Assembly: GCA_025617745.1 (NCBI GenBank) | Contig: CM046866.1 | Coordinates: forward strand, 16,685,725 to 16,749,724 | Source: Heliocidaris erythrogramma | Taxonomy: Eukaryota; Echinodermata; Echinoidea; Camarodonta; Echinometridae | Length of the DNA stretch: 64,000 nt | Direction: 5' to 3' | In this document: piece by piece, positions 19,314 through 31,754 of the stretch | Position numbering within the stretch: position 1 is the first letter of the stretch | Layout: every line of letters starts with the position of its first letter | The notes under the pieces: generated by a model | Seen by the model: only the letters and a program-made list of their open reading frames with translations | What the model was told of the DNA's origin: nothing | Databases searched by the model: none | Made by a program: the position numbers and the translations under genes

Positions 19314-20576
19314 CTGCTGAGCTAGGTACAATGTAATTGTTCCAGATGCTTATCATTCTTGGATAGTTGGAAGGATAGAAGGAAAACTTGAAGGAGTCAA
19401 TGGTTGCTTCAGGCATGACATACTTCAAGTTGTGATTTGAGATCATGTCTTGTGAAGTATGTTGCTGGGGTAGCACAAAGGCTCAGACAAGTAGTCGTTG
19501 TGCGGATGTGAATCAGTAAACACAAAAAATATAGTTATGTAAGTATTTATTCCTGAAGGAATTGTGTTGCTGAAAAATAAGATGTAGATTTAGTGCAAAT
19601 CTATTTGTTTGAGTCTACTGCTATACATGTATATATAAATGCACACATTTTCATACATTACATGTGATATCTATAGAAATCACCTAAAAAACATTCTGCT
19701 AATTAATTTACTCCAGAAGAAAATGAATGCATTCAGAACTTTAATTAGTTATGTTATCAATCATAACATAACACACAAAAATAAATTATTTGATATTCAA
19801 GATTTGTTTACATATATTATTTTACTTTATTTTTGTAAAATTACTACTTCCTAGAGGATTCAACTTTAAATGCCTACAAATTTCTGATATGTTAAAAACA
19901 AAAACAAAAAACTCTGACCTCCAATTGAAAGAAGCAAGTGAAAGTTTGAAAAAAAAAGGGGGAAGAAAATTGAATCAATCAAAAACAAATTTGCAAATTC
20001 ATGATTTTATATACTGGTACATGAATCTCTTTCTTTGTGTTGTATGTAAAAATGAATAAAACATTTCTCATCTTGTTTAAGAAGATTTCTACAAAGATGT
20101 CATGTATATTCATGCTTGCAGCCCAAGTCACAGGAATTAGAACATGTTTTCTTGCAGAAAAATAGCTCGTATGTGAAATACAGAGTTGGTACTTCTCTAT
20201 CTTTAGTGTTACTTTTCTTTCTTTATTATATTTCTTTGCTTTTGCATTTAAAGTAAAGTGATACATTTATCAAGGTGGACAGGAATTGATAATGTTAGAT
20301 CAAGAATCTTTCATCGTACCATGAAACAGAGTGACTATGGACATCTCACAAAAGCTGAATTGGTTAGGACTAAATGCTGAGTACAGAATACACTGCCATG
20401 TGCCACCTGCGTCACCTACATGTACATGTATTTCGATACATACATGTATATGTATGCGTAAATAACAGATACAGAAATATAATGCGGTCTCCATTTTGCA
20501 CGAGTAAACAGACATAGTCTTTACGAGGTGAGAAGTTCATTTCTAGGAGAGCAAAAAGCCATTGAAGCAAACAACC
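19314..20576. other. Intergenic and 5' flank of family gene 2
   Basis: No gene seen. 20,200-20,576 is homologous in patches to the 5' flanks of genes 3 and 4 (GATCAAGAATCT, ACAGAATACACTGCCATG, AGGTGAGAAGTT) but lacks their GAAACTGAAA motifs. In the same place it has TACATGTACATGTAT repeats. Confidence 0.6.
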
Positions 20577-21731
20577 ATGTACATCATTAATCATATCAGA
20601 TATGCTGCCATTGTTGGACTGATTTCTCTGATACTATGGACATGTTATGCTACAGAAATGACATTATGCACAGATGATTCAATATTGCCATGTCTACTGA
20701 CATATGGAGGGACGCAAAAGGTCTGTGCTGGAGAGACTCAAAAGGTCTGTGCTGGAGATAGCGTCTACACGAAGATGACATTGAGAGTGCCATCTACCAT
20801 AAGCCCTCAAGATATCACTATTTTGGTTCAGGGCGACCAATTTTCCGAAGGGGCTACTATATCAGGTCGTTTTCATGATGGAGATGATCGTATCGGCCGA
20901 TGGAATAACAGAATCTCCTTTCAAGGCAACAACATGACTTATGAAACATGGAATTCAAATATCGAGCACAAGGATGAGTTTGAAAGCAAGCTGGAGATAA
21001 ATAATGGAGGGGAGAGGTTCACTTCAAAACCCTTCCAATGGTATGATGTTGAGGACTGCATCCCTGCAACTGAACCTGAAAGTGTTGAAAAGGACACATT
21101 AGGGCAAACTTCGGCGAACATTACAGAACTGTTGGGTCAGATAATGGTTTCGATAGATGCTTTGGCTACAGAAAAGGACACATTAGGGCAAACTTTGGTG
21201 AACATTACAGAACAGTTGGGTCAGATGAGGGTTTCGATAGATGCTTTGGCTGCAGAAAAGGACACATTAGGGCAAAATTTGGGGAACATTACAGAACAGT
21301 TGGGTCAGATGAGGGTTTCTATAGATGCTTTGGCCACAGAAATGGTAGAGGTCAAAGATTCAAGTAATCAGTCATTGAAGAGTAGACTGGAGAGTCTCAA
21401 GAATATTGGAATTGCAGATATCATTGTATCCATTTTTCATTTGTTTGCAACAATCCTGATAATGTTAATAATCAAGTATATGCTTGCAGGTATTAAAGGT
21501 CAACTTGGAACACAAGTCGACGACCGTCTGCCATCTTCACACAGCTCCGATAATTCTCAAGTCCAAAACACTGATATTGAGAGAGGGAGTACACCCTCAA
21601 ATCTTATAGACCTAAATGCATCTAGTAACACCCAAACTCTAGAGAGATCACGGTCCTTGCTTAATCTGGCTCCTCAAGATGAAGTAGAGACTGGGGCTCC
21701 TCAAGTTGAAATAGAGACTGCTGGACTCTGA
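20577..21731 (+). CDS. Family gene 2: membrane protein with triplicated 28-residue stalk unit (384 aa)
   Basis: The first ATG is at 20,577 (ACCATG context), aligned with genes 3 and 4. The five codons before it begin with TTG and are excluded. Signal peptide is 1-25. The ectodomain (26-161) has Cys at 31, 39, 50, 58 and 161, where 58 comes from an in-frame 24-bp duplication of the TQKVCAG stretch. Residues 171-254 are three copies of a 28-residue unit (EKDTLGQ...NITEQLGQMRVSIDALA), four heptads each, each with an NIT sequon. Genes 3 and 4 have one copy. The membrane span is about 279-302. The tail is Ser/Thr-rich with RSRSLLNLAPQDE. Function unknown. Architecture suggests a surface receptor or adhesin, likely oligomeric through the stalk. 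Confidence 0.88.
   Translation: MYIINHIRYAAIVGLISLILWTCYATEMTLCTDDSILPCLLTYGGTQKVCAGETQKVCAGDSVYTKMTLRVPSTISPQDITILVQGDQFSEGATISGRFHDGDDRIGRWNNRISFQGNNMTYETWNSNIEHKDEFESKLEINNGGERFTSKPFQWYDVEDCIPATEPESVEKDTLGQTSANITELLGQIMVSIDALATEKDTLGQTLVNITEQLGQMRVSIDALAAEKDTLGQNLGNITEQLGQMRVSIDALATEMVEVKDSSNQSLKSRLESLKNIGIADIIVSIFHLFATILIMLIIKYMLAGIKGQLGTQVDDRLPSSHSSDNSQVQNTDIERGSTPSNLIDLNASSNTQTLERSRSLLNLAPQDEVETGAPQVEIETAGL
21087..21338 (+). repeat. Three tandem 84-bp coding repeats in gene 2 stalk
   Basis: Units 21,087-21,170, 21,171-21,254 and 21,255-21,338 each encode 28 residues. Units 2 and 3 are closest to each other. The length is an exact multiple of a heptad, so expansion lengthens the coiled coil without changing its register. 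Confidence 0.92.
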
Positions 21732-24620
21732 ACCAACATCCATCCACAACTGGTGTTGCTGAATTAATGTGTCCAACATCAAATGAGTTCTAATGGATCA
21801 CATCGTACCTGAAGAAACTCTTCTCGTGAAGGAGTGCCCTTATTTTGTGCAAAGGAGATTTACAAAAGTGGATTGTCCAATCTACAATGTCATCTCTCGA
21901 TGTGTCCAATACATATTGGCTAACTGACTAATTTGCTACATGTACTTAATTTGCTAATCACCTTATGCATGTACATGTACATGTATATGTTTGATTTTTA
22001 CTGTATGCCATGTATGTATTTATGCATTCATTCCAAGATCTCTTTCTTTCTATATTGCTCTGGACAACTTTTCGTCTTTCAGATGGTTCCACCAGGTCCA
22101 TATTCCATTAAAAAAAAAATTATGCTCAACTGTTTCCAAATTTTTTTTTTCCAATTCTAAAATTAGTCATTGTTTTTTTATTCTCAAAATGCCCACCATA
22201 ACTTTCTGTTTTTATCAATGTATATTGAAAATCTTTATTTATAGAACTAGGGCTTCATATCATATTTTTATTATGAACAAAATATATTTGTATCAAAATG
22301 TTGAATTTCTGGATACTGGTACAATGAAATGTCTTTCATGCTTCTAAACAGATTGTGCCTTTGTAGTATGTAATTATAATCTTATTGTTACTCATCAAAG
22401 TGTTATGATATCATTCATAATCAAACAAACAAAAACTGCCTTGGATCAATGATACCTAACATGTAAATTTGTTATGTGATGGTCTCATATTTTTCTATTT
22501 GTATCAAAAAGATATGATCATACCTAGCAAATTTCTTTACAAGATCAGTCTGTTGATGCCCATAGAACTTAGCACTTGTCCTAGCTAGTACCAGAACTCA
22601 AATGGGCAAACATTCTTTTTCTCACAAAGATGCTGCCCTATGAAACCAGCTACCATATTCTGTTAGAAATGCTCAATCCAAATATGCATTTGCTAATCTG
22701 TATTGGAGAATAGTGTAAGTATATACACTCAACCAAAAAAGTAAGTTCCCCCCTAGTATTTTTGGATATATCTCAAAAAGTATTTTACCGATTTTCATAA
22801 TTCAAACGGGAATGGATAGGAAATTTTATTACTCATAACATGAATGGCATATCATTGCCACCAGATATCATTATTGGTGTGAAAAAAATGCATTTTATGT
22901 CAAAATGCATGGGAAAAAAAGTTGCACTTAAGGTTTATATGAAGCATATTGTGTACATTTCCTATGCAAGTTAGCAAATGACCTTTTTAAATTGTTATGT
23001 AATTCTCAGGAATTTCTTCAGGTACAATATGCTTCCCTATTAAACTGTATGCTCATGAAAAGAAAGAGATAGAGAAATATGCAATAAACCATGCTTAAAA
23101 GTTCAGAATCATGAGTGATGAGTTTGATTATTTGTGTAAAAGTCAATAAAAATCACTAAAGTGCAACTTTTTTTTCCATGCATTTTGACATAAAATGCAT
23201 TTTTTCACACCAATGATATCTGGTGGCAATGATATGCCATTGTTTTGTAGTACCAGTACTGGTTCCTATCTTTACCTTGAAATTCATGTTAAAGGTCTTT
23301 AAATCTTTCTCATTCTTATAAACAATTCATGTAAACCAAATACTTAATCTACTTTCCTGATTCTGCCTCAATATATTTCAATTTTTGCCTTGAATGTTGA
23401 CAGGTACATGCAGCACGGAGTATGCTGGTCTAGTATTATTGCCATATTCATTTTGTGTCGTAACGCAGGGAAAAAAATCTTTCTATTGTTGTGTTATGTA
23501 TTCAACTTGTTTTCTATGTTTATGTAATAATTCATACTAACCTCTTAGAAAAACATTTATGTAACTGAAAGAGTTACCCTGTCTAGACAAAACATATAAA
23601 TAAATAAAATAAATATAAATGATCTGTCTATAGGGCTATTCTCACTTACAGAGGTTTTGGGCATTTTGCTCGGATGTAAACTGGCTATTTTTCTATTTTC
23701 GAAGGTGAATTGCTCGCAAGTTTTCTATTGTGAATTCAAACTCCTCAGAGTTTGTCACATGACTTCTGGCACTTCTTTTTTCATCATGAAAATTTGATTT
23801 GTACTTTGTTGCTATTTCAAACTGATTACTAGTAGATAGAGTAGTATAAGAAATGGAGAGAGAACAACAGGAGCACAATGTCCATCATTTGGGCGACGAT
23901 GAAATTGATTATTTTTGATGCACTGTGAACAATTCTGTGTTGGTTCGCACAGTATAAGCAAGGAGTTATCATAACTCCTTGGTATAATATTGTACAGTAA
24001 GCTGGGAACAAAATGTGCGCAACAATTCCTATAAACTCCGTAGAGTTTGGAAGTCAGTGTGAACACCAAGGCTGTCTATAGAATCTTTCCTTGCCAGAAG
24101 ATCCCAACATAGCGATCTCCCAGCAGTTTGTACAAATTGCACACATATAGCTCACCATAGGTTTTACATACGTTTCCTGTTGGGATTTTTACATCTTGGC
24201 CAGTGATATAAATTATTGTTTTCCTTACATTTGTTGATTATTCTACTTGAGAAAAAAATGTTCACAGCAGATTAGATACATGTACGTGCTATTGATTTAA
24301 ATCAAAGAAATATGATGAAAATATTTTTTGGGCTTACCTTTCATTTTTAAAGATCCACAAAAAGTCGATGGTGACTTCATTTTCATATATGGATTTACTG
24401 AGATCCCAAACATGAATAATTGTTTCTTGAATTAAAAAGCATTAAATTTCATCATTATCTTTGACTTACAAATCATTTTGCATCTAATCATTTTCTACAA
24501 TGTATTTTTGTGTTTTGTTTAATGTATCTCAGGCATTGTATTTTTTCAATTGTATTACATGTATATTGCTTCAAATCAGTATGCTGTAAAACTAGTAACA
24601 ATTGCAAATTTTAAACTACA
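21732..24620. repeat. 3' flank of gene 2, paralogous to 53,903-56,505
   Basis: Long blocks are nearly identical to the flank of gene 3 (for example CTGAACCAACATCCATCCAC, CATTGTTACTCATCA-like and CACTCAACCAAAAAAGTAAG words), and the part from about 23,640 is also similar to 62,750-63,430 after gene 4. Differences include indels such as 23,456-23,650, which is missing near 55,482. No extra gene is seen. Confidence 0.75.
22843..23247. repeat. Foldback repeat with about 85-bp arms
   Basis: GGCATATCATTGCCACCAGA through AAGTTGCACTTA (22,848-22,932) is the inverse of 23,159-23,243, with a loop of about 230 bp. The same structure occurs at 54,863-55,262 in the gene 3 flank. Likely a non-autonomous transposon whose outer left end is CACTCAACCAAAAAAGTAAG (22,727). 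Confidence 0.75.
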
Positions 24621-25098
24621 GCTATTTTCACAGCAAGAAACTTTAGCGATTTGCAAAAATTTAGTGTTACGTCAATTATGATTCAATGATTTCACGGCAT
24701 GAAACTGTCGCGAATCCGAAGCACTCGCGAAATTAGCGAACAGTAAATGCGTGCACAAGTTTCTGGTTTTACGTAATAAGCTAATGCACACCGTTCTCAA
24801 TATGCAATTTTGTATATACAAAATTAAAAATTGGGTATCTGCAAATATGCATCCTATTGGCTGAACTGTGAACATGTGGTATTCCAGCATTCTGTTGTAG
24901 TGCACAGGTGTGCATATATTTGGATTCAAGCAGGGTGCTTTATATCAATGTCACATGTATCGTGTACTCGTTACTGATAACAGGTTTTATGAAACGGGAC
25001 CCAGAATGGGAAGTGGAGTAGAAAAAACACATGCAATAGCGCATACCATAATTTTAGGTAACAAATATTACATGTATATTATCTTTCTGTGTAATATA
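24621..25098. other. No feature recognised
   Basis: AT-rich sequence between the gene 2 paralogous flank and the Tc1-derived palindrome. No ORF, splice pair or repeat structure stands out. Confidence 0.4.
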
Positions 25099-25292
25099 TA
25101 CTGACCCACAATAAAAAGTACCCACTACTATATCATATTTATATTGACAGACACAGAATGACAATGAACCAGGGTGGAAAGATTGACCTTTTATTGAAAC
25201 ATTTCACTAATTTTGGAAGACAATGCTGTCTCTTAATTGTCAGCGCGCATTACAGCGCAGAAAACAACAAGTTGAAAAATGAAAGTCACAGA

Positions 25293-25520
25293 TCAATAGC
25301 GCGTGTGGCCACCATTTGTTTGCAGACACGCATTGCATCTGCGACGCATACTGCGCACCAGTCTTTGAATGAAATCTTGTGGAATCCTGTTCCATTCATC
25401 TTGCAAAGTCAGTTGTGCACGAGTCCTGACCCTGCCAGCAATGCGCCTCCCGAGCTCATCCCACCGATGCTCGATGGGATTGAGGTCAGGGGACATCGCC
25501 ATCTGTGGGATGAGGCGCAT
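25293..25520 (-). pseudogene. Tc1-like transposase C-terminus, left arm
   Basis: Reading leftward: SPDLNPIEHRWDELGRRI, with the third catalytic acidic residue in the NPIE context typical of Tc1/mariner, then TLQDEWNRIPQDFIQRLVRS and a terminal GGHTRY. The N-terminal two thirds is absent. The open frame continuing to 25,598 runs into the opposite arm and is antisense noise. Confidence 0.8.
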
Positions 25521-25674
25521 TGCTGGCAGGGTCAGGACTCGTGCACAACTGATCCAGACTTTGCAAGATGAATGGAACAGGATTCCACAAGATTTCATTC
25601 AAAGACTGGTACGCAGTATGCGTCGCAGATGCAATGCCTGTCTGCAAACAAATGGTGGCCACACACGCTATTGA
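25515..25674 (+). pseudogene. Tc1-like transposase C-terminus, right arm
   Basis: Mirror image of the left arm: RIAGRVRTRAQL, DEWNRIPQDFIQRLVRSMRR and GGHTRY. It lacks the SPDLNPIE block, which marks the asymmetry of the palindrome centre. Not functional. Confidence 0.8.
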
Positions 25675-26015
25675 TCTGTGACTTTCATTTTTCAACTTGT
25701 TGTGTTCTGCGCTGTAATGCGCGCTGACAAGAGACAGCATTGTCTTCCGAAATTAGTGAAAATGTTTCAATGAAAGGTCAATCTTTCCACCCTGGTTCCT
25801 TGTCATTCTGTGTCTGTCAATATAAATATGATATACCATTATAAAGTAGTGGGTACTTTTTATTGTGGGTCAGTATATATGCACTGCCAATTCAGAATTT
25901 TTTTTGTCATTCATTTGGTTACACTGAACCCCTGGGCATGTAATATCTGTATAATATTGGGACTCCAGAGCGTGCAACATTTGTATAATACGTAATAACA
26001 CAGTAATAATAAATA

Positions 26016-28148
26016 ACTAGAATTTAATTCGTCATGAGGACGAATTAGGTGGTCTGTCTTTCAATTGGTATGATCATCATTGTAATCAGGATGATCATAA
26101 TAATGGGGAAATACTAAACTGAAGATAGGAAGTCAAGAATGCCACGCATGGAGATGCTTCTTGAGGACAGGAATGTAGAAAATGTGTGGAACGGTCATTG
26201 GAAGATGTGATAATATTTGTGCAAGATAACAATCATGATAATGGTGATGATTATCATGATGAAGGTGATATAATGATGGTGATGACAATAATAATAGCAA
26301 TGGTGATCATGACGGTGAAGATATTATATCATCATCATCATCATGAATATCATCATGACAGTGATGATGATAATGATGTTGAAGATAATCATGATGATGA
26401 TCATTATATCATCATGACAGTGCTGATGATAATGATGTTGATAATTATCATCATCATGAATATCATCATGACAGTGATGATAATGAAGTTGATGATAGTC
26501 ATCAGCATCATCATGAATATCATGACAGTGATGATGATAATGATGTTGAGGATAATCATCATCATGAATATCGTGACAGTGATGATGATAATGATGTTGA
26601 TGATAATCATGATCATCATCATGATTATCATCAACATCATTATCATTTTGAGAAATTGTGATATCAAATAGGACTAATGATATTGCAGGATAGCTTTAAT
26701 ACACTTCAGGGAATCAGATTTTCCATAGGGTTATACATAAACTACTGCACACTACTTTCTAATAGACATAACATGCAAAATAAGACATTTTATTACTTTG
26801 TTTGTGATTGCTTATGTTATAATAGTCGAATAAGATGGTAAAATGAAAGGCAAAAAGAAGCCAAAAAAAAAAAAAATTTTAATGGACCCACCGGGGATCG
26901 AACCTGGGTCACCGGAATGAGAGGCAAGTGCTTTGACCAATATACCAAAACATTTCCCATAGAGATAACACGTAAACGAAAAACGGGATTCTGAAATTCC
27001 ATTTTGTAGTGAAAAATTGGGCATGATCCCTACATCTGATCAAAAATTGGAGACCACAGTTGTAAAAGCTTATAGTCTCAGCTATAACATACTAAAATCT
27101 GGAAGAAAATGGACCGAAAACAACTGAGATACAGCTCAGAGAACAATGTCATGTAGATTCATGATTCGAAAAAAAATCATCTTCCATAGACATAACACGC
27201 AAATAGGGAAAATTCTGACATGGCGTCTTTAATTGAAAATTTCACTGTGATGACGTCATCAAAATGAAAAACCGTGATGACTGATCTTGTAGAGAATTGC
27301 CTCAGCTATGACATAGCAAAATCTGGGCGAAAAACGACTAATAATTACGAATCTAGAGCCAAATTTGCATAAATGTGACGACGTCAAAACATGAAAACTG
27401 GAAATTTTGACTTCTGGCGCCATTTTGATGACGTCATAATGTTTATAAGGGTCAAATGATACATGAAATCATATCTATGATTCATACCCTACCTGATGAT
27501 GAAAAAAAATTGGGGGATTTATGGACTATTTAAAGAGCTAGAGTTAATTTTGTAGAGGCATGTTTTTGCACGTTTTTACGTTATTTTCGCCATAGGTGCG
27601 CGCACGGATTTTGAAGTTTGACGCGCCCGTACGACCTTATTATTGATTGAAATTGATTCCAAGTTGATGGAAATGATGAAGAAAAGTGTCAGGATTGCAA
27701 ATCAATCGAAAAAACAGCGATTTAACGTTATTTACGACTTGTGCGCGCGTAAAACGCGCGCGCGGACGCTTACGTACGGATATTTTTGAAATGCTCAAAA
27801 TAACCTGAAACGTGTGCAGACTTGATCCTATGTGATTTTGAGCATTTTTAAATTTTTACGCACGCGTACGCGCACATCCTGACCTCTAGATGACCTGTGA
27901 GGACATGACTTGATGACCCGCCATGTGAAGTTTATGTGATATGAATATAGTTGATTTTTGATGATCGATTATGAAGATATAACCGATCTTGTAAATTTAC
28001 AAAATGGCGTCTTGATGACGTCACGATGACCTGATGACCTCCAAAATGTTAATGGATCATGTCCATAATTGACCTCATACATGACATGAAACTCGATGAT
28101 ATTGACCTGGCCGATTTTGAGATTTGGTGGGTACAAAAATATGTTATA
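26016..28148. repeat. Array unit 1 (subtype B)
   Basis: Long GAT/ATC minisatellite at 26,230-26,650. tRNA-like box (minus) about 26,883-26,950 with B-box GGTTCGATCC. TGACGTCA at 27,251, 27,429 and 28,016. CG-rich alternating stretches near 27,735-27,765 and 27,855-27,870. Confidence 0.75.
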
Positions 28149-29947
28149 ACTAGATTTTAATTCGTCATGAGGACGAATTAGGTGGTCTGTCTTTCAGTTT
28201 GTACGATCATGATTGTAATCAGGATGATCATAATAATGGGAAAATGCTAAACTGAAGATAGGATGTCAAGAAATGCCATGCATGGAGATGCTTCTTGAGC
28301 ACAGGAATGTAGCAAAATGTGTAACGGTCATTGTAAAACGATTATGGTGAAGATGATAATGGTGATTATGATGATTATAATGATATAATGATGATGGCGA
28401 TGGATATAATAATAGCGATGATGATCATGACGGTGATGATGATACAGGATACTTGGGAGATTAACCCCATAGCTCTAATACAGGACAGGAAATCATAATT
28501 TCCATAGGGTTGTACACAAACTACTGCACATTACTTTCTAATAGACATAACATGGAAAATAAGGCAGTTTATTACATGATTTGTGATTGTTTATGTTATA
28601 ATAGTCGAAGAGGATGGTAAAATGACAGGCAAAAAGAAGCAAAAAAAAAAAAAAAAAAAAAAATCGGCCCCGGGGATCGAACCAGGTACCTTGACCATGG
28701 TAGTCATGTGCTTTACCGATAGACTAAAATATTTCCCATAGAGATTACACGTAAACGAAAAACAGGATTCTCGAATCCCATTTGGTAGTTCAAAATAGGG
28801 CATGATCCCGACATCTGATCAAAATTTGGAGACCACCCTTATGAAAGCTTATAGTCTCAGCTACAACATATTAAAATCTGGAAGGAAATAGACCAAAAAT
28901 AACTGAGATACAGCTCAGAGAACGATGTCATGTAGATTCATGATTCGAAAAAAAATCATCTTCCATAGACATAACACGCAAATAGGGACAATTCTGACAT
29001 GTCGTCTTTAATTGAAAATTTCAGTGTGATGACGTCATCCAAATGAATAATAATGAGCACTCATGTTGTAGAGAATTGTCTCAGCTATAACATATCGAAA
29101 TCTGGGCGAAAAACTACCAATAATTAAGAATCTAGAGCCAAATTTGCATGAATGTGATGACGTCAAAACATGAAAAATGGAAATTTTGAATTCTGGCGCC
29201 ATTTTGATGACGTCATAATGTATATAAGGGTCAAATGATACATGAAATGAAATCTATGATTTATACCCTACCTGATGATGAAAAAAAATTGGGAGGTTTC
29301 TGGACTATTTAAAGAGCTAGAGTTAATTTTGTAGAGGCATGTTTTTCACGTTTTTACGTTATTTTTGCCATAGACGCGCGCACGGATTTTGAAATTTGAC
29401 GCGCGCGTGTGGCATTATGGAAGGTCGATATTGACTGTAAATAGTTGGAAATTGTCAAGAATAGTGTCAGGAAGACGTAACATGCGAAAAAACAGCGTTT
29501 TTACGTTCTCTACGCGCTGCGTGCGCGCATAACGCGCGCACGGACGCGCACGGACGGAAAATTTTAAAATGCTTAAAATGTCCTGAACAATACTCTAATT
29601 TGATTAAAAAGTGATTTTGAGCATTTTTAAATTTTGACGCGCGCGTACGTGCGCGTCATGATGTGCGCGCGGATTTTGATGACATTTTATGTCGACCCTT
29701 GACCTGAATTTAATGTATGTCAAATATGGTTCATTTTTGATGACTCGTTATGAAGATATGATTGATAATGTGATTTCACAAAATGGCGCCTGGATGACGT
29801 CACGATGACCTGATGACCTTGAAAAAGATAGGGGCACTTGATCTGATATGGTCTGATAATTGACAAAAATTTGATGAAAATTGATCGAGTTGATTTTGAG
29901 AAATTGTGTTCACAAGAAAGTGGTGGAAAAATAAAAATAAATAATAA
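28149..29947. repeat. Array unit 2 (subtype A)
   Basis: tRNA-like box about 28,665-28,735, preceded on the plus strand by a 23-A run (a T-run after the box on the minus strand). The alternating CG tract at 29,637-29,675 is one of the clearest in the array. Confidence 0.75.
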
Positions 29948-31754
29948 ACTAGAATTTAATTCGTCATGAGGACGAATTAGGTGGTCTGTCTTTCAATTTG
30001 CACGATCATGATTGTAATCAGGATGATCATAAATGATGGGGAAATACTAAACAGAAGACAGGATGTCAAGAATGCCATGAATGGAGATGCTTCCTGAGGA
30101 CAGGAATGTAGCAAAATGTGTAACGGTCATTGTAAAACGATTATGGTGATGATGATAATGGTGATTATGATGATTATAATGATATAATGATGATGGCGAT
30201 GATATAATAATAGCGATGATGATCATGACGGTGATGGTAATAATGATGATGATACAGGATACTTGGGAGATTAACCCCATAACTCTAATACAGGACAGGA
30301 AATCACAATTTCCATAGGGTTGTACACCAACTACTGCACACTACTCTCTAATAGACATAATATGGAAAATAAGACAGTTTATTACATGATTTGTGATTTT
30401 TTATGTTAAAATAGTCGAAGAGCATGGTAAAATGACAGGCAAAAAGAAGCAAAAAAAAAAAAAAAAAAAAATCGGCCCCGGGGATCGAACCAGGTACCTT
30501 GACCATGGTAGTCATGTGCTTTACCGATAGACCAGAATATTTCCCATAGAGATAACACGTAAACGAAAACGGGATTCTCAAATCACATTTTGTACTGAAA
30601 AATTGGGCATGATCCCGACATCTGATCAAAAATTGGAGACCACACTTATAAAAGCTTATAGTCTCAGCTACAACATATCAAAATCTGGAAGAAAATAGAC
30701 CAAAAATAACTGAGATACTGCTCAGAGAACGATGTCATGTAGATTCATGATTCGAAAAAAAATCATCTTCCATAGACATAACACGCAAATAGGGAAAATT
30801 CTGACATGGCATGTTGCATTGAAAATTTCAGTGTGATGACGTCATCAAAATGAAAAATGGTGGTAACTGATCTGGTAGAGAATTGTCTCAGCTATAACAT
30901 ATCAAAATTTGGAAGAAAATCGATCACCTATTACTGAAATATTAGCAAATGAATACAAAAATGATGACGTCATTTTTTCAAAATCATTTTTTTGAGTTCA
31001 TATGCAAATATGATGACGTTAGAACATGAGATCGGCAAAAATTCTGCATGAATTCAAATCTACAACTCCCAGGCTTTCAGAATATGTAAATGAATTGGGG
31101 GGTTTCCGTGCATTCTGAGGAGCTATGGCGAATTCTAGATAGGCATGTTTTTACCACTTTTTACATTAGAATGCCCATTGACGTGCGCACGAATTTGAAA
31201 GTTTGATGCGCGTGTACGACATTATGGAAGGTCGAGAATGACTGTAAATAGTTGGAAATTGTCAAGAATAGTATCAGGAAGATGAAACATGCGAAAAAAT
31301 GGCGTTTTTACGTTCTCTACGCGCTGTGCGCGCGCATAACGCGCGCGCGGACGCGCACGGACAGGAAATTTTAAAATGCGTAAAATGTCCTGAACCATAC
31401 CCTAATGTGATTAAAAAGTGATTTGGAGCATTTTTAAATTTTGACGCGCGCGTACGTGCGCGTCATGATGCGCGCACGGATTTTAATGACATTTTATGTT
31501 GACCCTTGACCTGAAGTTCATGTGTGTCAAATATGGTTTATTTTTGATGACTCGTTATGAAGATATGATTGATAATGTGATTTCACAAAATGGCGCCTGG
31601 ATGACGTCACGATGACCTGATGACCTTGAAAAAGATAGGGGCACTTGATCTGATATGGTCTGATAATTGACAAAAATTCGAAGAAAATTGATCGAGTTGA
31701 TTTTGAGAAATTGTGTTCACAAGAAAGTGGTGGAAAAATAAAAGACAAATAATA
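29948..31754. repeat. Array unit 3 (subtype A)
   Basis: tRNA-like box about 30,472-30,540. TGACGTCA near 30,836, 30,963 and 31,602. From about 30,900 the middle diverges from units 1 and 2 and stays shared with units 4-8. Confidence 0.75.

Larger units (their letters stand above)
25101..25873. mobile_element. Palindromic Tc1/mariner-derived element (773 bp)
   Basis: CTGACCCACAATAAAAAGTA at 25,101 and its inverse ending at 25,873 are flanked by TA. The two halves are near-perfect reverse complements over about 370 bp, with an asymmetric centre near 25,460-25,510. Each arm encodes the same C-terminal transposase segment, ending outward. It is best read as two 3' halves of a Tc1-like element joined head to head. 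Confidence 0.85.

Noticed and set aside
20562..20576. Five extra codons at the start of family gene 2
   Set aside because: The first triplet is TTG. The ATG at 20,577 aligns with the starts of genes 3 and 4 in the same ACCATG context.
21700..21731. C-terminal PDZ ligand in genes 2-4 (ending TAGL)
   Set aside because: Class I ligands need S/T at position -2, which here is Ala. Gene 1 ends differently.
26021..26050. Hammerhead ribozyme in the array unit ends (GTCATGAGGACGAA resembles stem II and the GAAA box)
   Set aside because: The required CUGANGA core before the stem is absent and the sequence is simply an 8-bp palindrome. The CTGACGA word in the right-end module is not followed by a stem and GAAA.
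26186..26671. Asp/Ile/Met-rich ORFs in GAT repeats (also at 42-43.5 and 45.8-46.3 kb)
   Set aside because: Low-complexity trinucleotide repeat is open on both strands. No signal of coding.
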